Assembly: GCA_022793895.1 (NCBI GenBank)
Contig: JAAWDS010000004.1
Span: 1 to 64,000 of the forward strand
DNA length: 64,000 bases
Reading direction: 5' to 3'
Source of the DNA: Provencibacterium sp.
Lineage (GTDB): Bacteria; Bacillota; Clostridia; Oscillospirales; Ruminococcaceae
The notes under the pieces are model-generated. The model had not been told where the DNA came from and did not search any database. It saw only the letters and a list, made by a program, of their open reading frames with translations. How positions within the stretch are numbered: the first letter of the stretch is position 1; every line of letters begins with the position of its first letter. This document shows positions 61,079 to 64,000 of this stretch, piece after piece. The translations under genes and the position numbers were made by a program.

Positions 61079-63325
61079 ATAATAATTAATCAAGCAGCCA
61101 TCCAAAATAATCTGGCGTTCGTCGTCGGTCAGGCTGCCGAGTTTCAGAGCGAAGGCGCTTACGCCGTCCTCTTTTAAGAGATAAGCCGGAATCTGTTCCC
61201 ACTTTTCGGCAACGGCCTTTCGAATATCCGGCACGAATAGGGTATCCAGCCGGCCAAAGGGAGGCTCGCCTTCCAGCAGGAAGGGCAGCATCCCCCAGTT
61301 GATGAGGTTGGAGCGGTAGCGCTTGGTGGCATATTCCCCTGCAATGTTGGCCCAGCCGCCAAGCACCTTCTGGCAGGAGGCGGCCTGCTCGCGCGCGGAA
61401 CCGTCGCCCGGTTTGCGCGCATACACCAACGAGCCGATGCCGATTTGCATGGGATCTACACCGTCCATCCCCGCTATCGATAGAATGCGCTCATAAAACG
61501 GCCGCAGCTCCCCCTGGTAGGGGTTGTCCCCGGCTTCCCGCATGCGTTCAAGCGCGCGCACCTCTTTGGCTATCCCCACATACTCCGGATCTTTGCGGGA
61601 GAGCGCAAACTCCGAAAGCCGTTCAGGGTTGGAGCGGTAGGAGGAGGTTTCGCCGGAGGGAATCAGCTCGTCGGTCGTCGTCACCGGATCGGTGATGAAG
61701 GAGGCGACCCGCAGAAGCAGGTGATCGGCCAGCGCCGGCATGGCGGGCCAATCGGCGATATTGGGGCCGAAGCGCAGCTCCTCCTCCGGGTGCGGACGGC
61801 CGAACCCATAATAGCAGCGGTTGTGGTAAACCTCGGAATGGAAAAGATAGGGGGGCTTACGGTAGGAGATTTCCAGCGTGTCGGCGCCGGTCAGCCGGCC
61901 GCCGTTAACGGCGGTCGCCGCAATCGAGCGCGCATCCATCAGAGCGACGGAAGAAATCTGTCCTTCGCCGGGCTTGGAGCCCTCGCGGTTGGGGAAGTTG
62001 CGCGTCGAATGCCGGATGCTCAACGAACCGTTGGCCGGAACGTCGCCCGCGCCGAAGCAGGGGCCGCAGAAGGCGCTGCGCACCGTTACGCCCGCCGTCA
62101 TCAGCCGGGCAATGACGCCGTTTTCTGTCAGCGCTAGGAAGGTAGGCTGGCTGGAAGGATAAACGCTCATTGAAAAAGCGCCGTTTCCAATGGAATGTCC
62201 GCCGATGATATCGCCGGCGTCGCATAGGTTGTCGAAGGTGCCGCCTGCGCAGCCGGCAATCACGCCCTGATCAACGTTCAGCCGCCCATCCCGAATCTTA
62301 TCGCGCAGCGAGAAATGCACCTTGCCGCCCAACTGCTCACGTGCCGAGCGTTCGACGGCGGCCAGAATATCCTCCGCATGCTCGTTGAGTTCCCGGATCG
62401 TATAGGTGTTCGACGGGTGGAACGGCAGGGCGATCATCGGTTCCACCTTCGAGAGATTGATTTCGATCAGCGCATCGTAATAGGCGGTGCCGGCGGGCTC
62501 CATCCGGCGGTAGTCTGCCGGCCGGCCATGCTCCTTATAATATTCTTCAACCAGCGCGTCGGTCATCCAGATGGAGGAAAGGCAGGTGGTCTCGGTGGTC
62601 ATCACGTCGATCCCGTTGCGGTATTCCACGCCCAGGCTGCCGATCCCGTCGCCGATAAATTCCAACACGCGGTTTTTCACAAACCCATCCTTAAAAACAG
62701 CGCCGATCAGCGCGAGCGCGACGTCCTGCGGCCCCACGCCGGGGCGTGGAGCCCCGGAGAGACGGACGGCGACAACCTGCGGGCAATCGATGTCGTAGGT
62801 GCGGCCGAGCAGCTGCTTACACAGCTCCGGGCCGCCCTCGCCGATGGCCATCGTCCCCAAAGCGCCGTATCGGGTGTGGCTGTCCGAGCCGAGAATCATC
62901 TTTCCGCAGCCCGCCTCCATTTCGCGCATGTATTGATGGATAACCGCTTGGTGGGCGGGAATATAGACGCCGCCATATTTTTTAGCGGCGGAGAGGCCGA
63001 AAAGGTGATCGTCCTCGTTAATGGTGCCGCCGACGGCGCACAGGCTGTTGTGGCAGTTGGTCAGCACATATTCCAGCGGAAATTCGGTCATGCCGCTGGC
63101 GCGCGCCGTTTGGATAATTCCGACATAGGTGATATCGTGGGAGGCCATGGCGTCGAATTTCAGCTTGAGGCGCGCCGGATCCCCTGAGGTGTTGTGCGCC
63201 TGTAAAACGGCATAGGCCATAGTGTTTTTCCGGCAGGCTTCGCGGTCGAGCCCTTGCAGTTGTTCCTTTTCGAGAACAATGCGTCCGTCTCGAATAAAGC
63301 TGCCGCCTGAGACACATCGGATCAA
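61070..63325 (-). CDS. Aconitase superfamily hydratase (YbhJ-like)
   Basis: 751 residues, close to the 753 of E. coli YbhJ, an aconitase-fold protein of unknown substrate. Cluster-ligand cysteines are plausible in G-C-A-G-G-T-F-D-N and the C-G-P-C-F-G pair. L-G-S-D-S-H-T-R-Y-G matches the aconitase D-S-H-T motif. The C-terminal swivel domain with I-G-S-L-V-Y-A-R-K-P and Y-R-S-N-L-I-N-W-G-M follows. The TTG start at 63325 has AAGGAGGG upstream. The final codons lie in a tandem-repeat unit. It is unlikely to be the TCA-cycle aconitase. Confidence 0.88.
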   Translation of the reverse strand: MIRCVSGGSFIRDGRIVLEKEQLQGLDREACRKNTMAYAVLQAHNTSGDPARLKLKFDAMASHDITYVGIIQTARASGMTEFPLEYVLTNCHNSLCAVGGTINEDDHLFGLSAAKKYGGVYIPAHQAVIHQYMREMEAGCGKMILGSDSHTRYGALGTMAIGEGGPELCKQLLGRTYDIDCPQVVAVRLSGAPRPGVGPQDVALALIGAVFKDGFVKNRVLEFIGDGIGSLGVEYRNGIDVMTTETTCLSSIWMTDALVEEYYKEHGRPADYRRMEPAGTAYYDALIEINLSKVEPMIALPFHPSNTYTIRELNEHAEDILAAVERSAREQLGGKVHFSLRDKIRDGRLNVDQGVIAGCAGGTFDNLCDAGDIIGGHSIGNGAFSMSVYPSSQPTFLALTENGVIARLMTAGVTVRSAFCGPCFGAGDVPANGSLSIRHSTRNFPNREGSKPGEGQISSVALMDARSIAATAVNGGRLTGADTLEISYRKPPYLFHSEVYHNRCYYGFGRPHPEEELRFGPNIADWPAMPALADHLLLRVASFITDPVTTTDELIPSGETSSYRSNPERLSEFALSRKDPEYVGIAKEVRALERMREAGDNPYQGELRPFYERILSIAGMDGVDPMQIGIGSLVYARKPGDGSAREQAASCQKVLGGWANIAGEYATKRYRSNLINWGMLPFLLEGEPPFGRLDTLFVPDIRKAVAEKWEQIPAYLLKEDGVSAFALKLGSLTDDERQIILDGCLINYYKK

Positions 63326-63553
63326 AAAAGATCCCTCCTTCTATTGGATACATTTTGAATGTGAGAATGCTATGTCTTTCATTTTATCACAAACTACCGG
63401 GCGAACGCAACCGATTTCCGCGCTTTGGAGACGGTGGCGCCGCCGGGAGCGGGAGTTGGATAAAGAAAGGATGAATGAACGGCGCCTGCACGGTCTACAC
63501 TAAAAAGGCGAAGGCAGGTTTAAAAGGGCTGCGGCGCTTGAAAGAAGGAGGGG

Positions 63554-64000
63554 ATGGAATTGCACGAAAAAAAGCTGACGGTACGTTATTTTATACTTTC
63601 TTTTGCCATTGGCTTTCTGCTCCTTTCGGTGGCGGCTATGCTGGTGGTGCTGTTCATCCCTCCCCAAATGGAGACTGGGCAGGCGCAGCAGAACACGGCG
63701 GATGGGATTTCCTATCTTCCTTCCAATCAGGAAACGCTCAACCTGCTGCTGGTGGTGGAACCGCGGGAGGGTGCGCAACGCCTCTATGCGCTGCTGCGTT
63801 TTGACCCGGCGCGCGGCCAGATACCGGTAGCGGTGCTTCCGCCGGGAACACTGGTAGGCGCGCAGGGAAGGCTGGCGACCGTTGAAAGCGCCTATACCTA
63901 CGCGGGTATACGGCGGGTGGCCGCGCAGCTTGAAGAAGCGCTGGGTATTGCCGTTGACCGGTATTTGCAGCTGGACGTTCAGGATGCGGTGACTCTCGTG
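63554..64000 (+). CDS. LCP (LytR-CpsA-Psr)-like protein, 5' part
   Basis: Begins at the ATG at 63554 (AAGGAGGGG six bases upstream) and runs off the window; 149 codons are present. A short cytoplasmic N-terminus is followed by one membrane helix (about 11-35), then an extracytoplasmic region. That region has L-N-L-L-L-V-V-E, R-F-D-P-A-R-G-Q-I-P-V-A-V-L-P-P-G-T, Y-T-Y-A-G-I-R-R-V-A and V-D-R-Y-L-Q-L-D. This order fits the LCP fold, whose members attach teichoic acids or capsular glycans to peptidoglycan. The catalytic arginines would lie further on, so activity cannot be judged. Confidence 0.75.
   Translation, partial: MELHEKKLTVRYFILSFAIGFLLLSVAAMLVVLFIPPQMETGQAQQNTADGISYLPSNQETLNLLLVVEPREGAQRLYALLRFDPARGQIPVAVLPPGTLVGAQGRLATVESAYTYAGIRRVAAQLEEALGIAVDRYLQLDVQDAVTLV

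Noticed and set aside
60729-61082. Open frame with a 34-residue internal repeat
   Set aside because: It is an artefact of a 102-bp tandem DNA repeat whose length is divisible by 3. No ribosome-binding site is seen.
63471-63503. Ten-codon peptide after AAAGGA upstream of the LCP-like gene
   Set aside because: Too short to support and with no conserved feature visible.

Overview
The window looks like a chromosomal core segment of a GC-rich, endospore-forming, motile Clostridia (Oscillospirales/Ruminococcaceae-like gut anaerobe is my best guess). The reasons are Firmicutes-type gene order (spoVB-like - mazG - HU - rqcP - yabP - yabQ - divIC - yabR; mreBCD - PBP2 - minD - mgsA; hisS - aspS; recJ - relA - dtd; cdaA - cdaR), sporulation genes, a sigma-D flagellin promoter, a CIRCE operator, a Gram-positive type LexA box, and frequent TTG/GTG starts behind strong Shine-Dalgarno sequences. 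No rRNA, tRNA, CRISPR array, phage or transposase gene was recognised.

Layout. 1-2.1 kb: end of an unknown gene, then a large flagellin. 2.1-14.6 kb (mostly minus strand): uvrA with its own SOS-type promoter, GtrA and a polyprenyl-phosphate sugar transferase (surface glycan), a C_GCAxxG_C_C protein, three GNAT acetyltransferase genes (one fused to an HD domain), a hemerythrin-response regulator fusion, and clpB under CIRCE control. 14.7-31 kb (plus strand): Se/S-carrier-like protein plus cysteine desulfurase, c-di-AMP synthesis (cdaA-cdaR), a FAD-dependent oxidoreductase, recJ, relA, dtd, an MBL hydrolase, hemZ, a zinc-ribbon protein and a SpoVB-type flippase. 31-36 kb: the mazG-yabR sporulation/division string, interrupted by a lower-GC marR plus flavin-reductase module in which both genes look damaged. 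36-45 kb: amidohydrolase, long HPF, a DUF2975-XRE-DUF4173 membrane operon, then a GH13 enzyme and glycogen phosphorylase on the minus strand. 45-60 kb: zapA, U32 protein, dut, maf, mreBCD, PBP2, MinD-like ATPase, mgsA, hisS, aspS, NusG-II protein, FolT. 60.4-64 kb: a 102-bp tandem repeat, a YbhJ-type aconitase homologue, and the start of an LCP-like protein.

The most unusual signal is a dispersed family of intergenic elements (at about 2.1, 5.3, 16.2-16.7, 25.1, 35.9 and 40.6 kb). Each has a near-perfect palindrome, often a second module that folds as an outer stem enclosing two hairpins, and a distal half-palindrome. Copies differ in sequence but the changes preserve base pairing, which suggests selection on structure. 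They sit at ends of transcription units, in both orientations. One copy supplies the stop codon of gtrA and one overlaps the stop of relA. Other notable points are the ACG start of marR beside a frameshifted flavin reductase, the hemerythrin/receiver fusion, the GNAT-HD fusion with an internal ribosome-binding site, terminator hairpins directly in front of dtd and the GH13 gene, and a MinD-like gene lacking a MinC partner.
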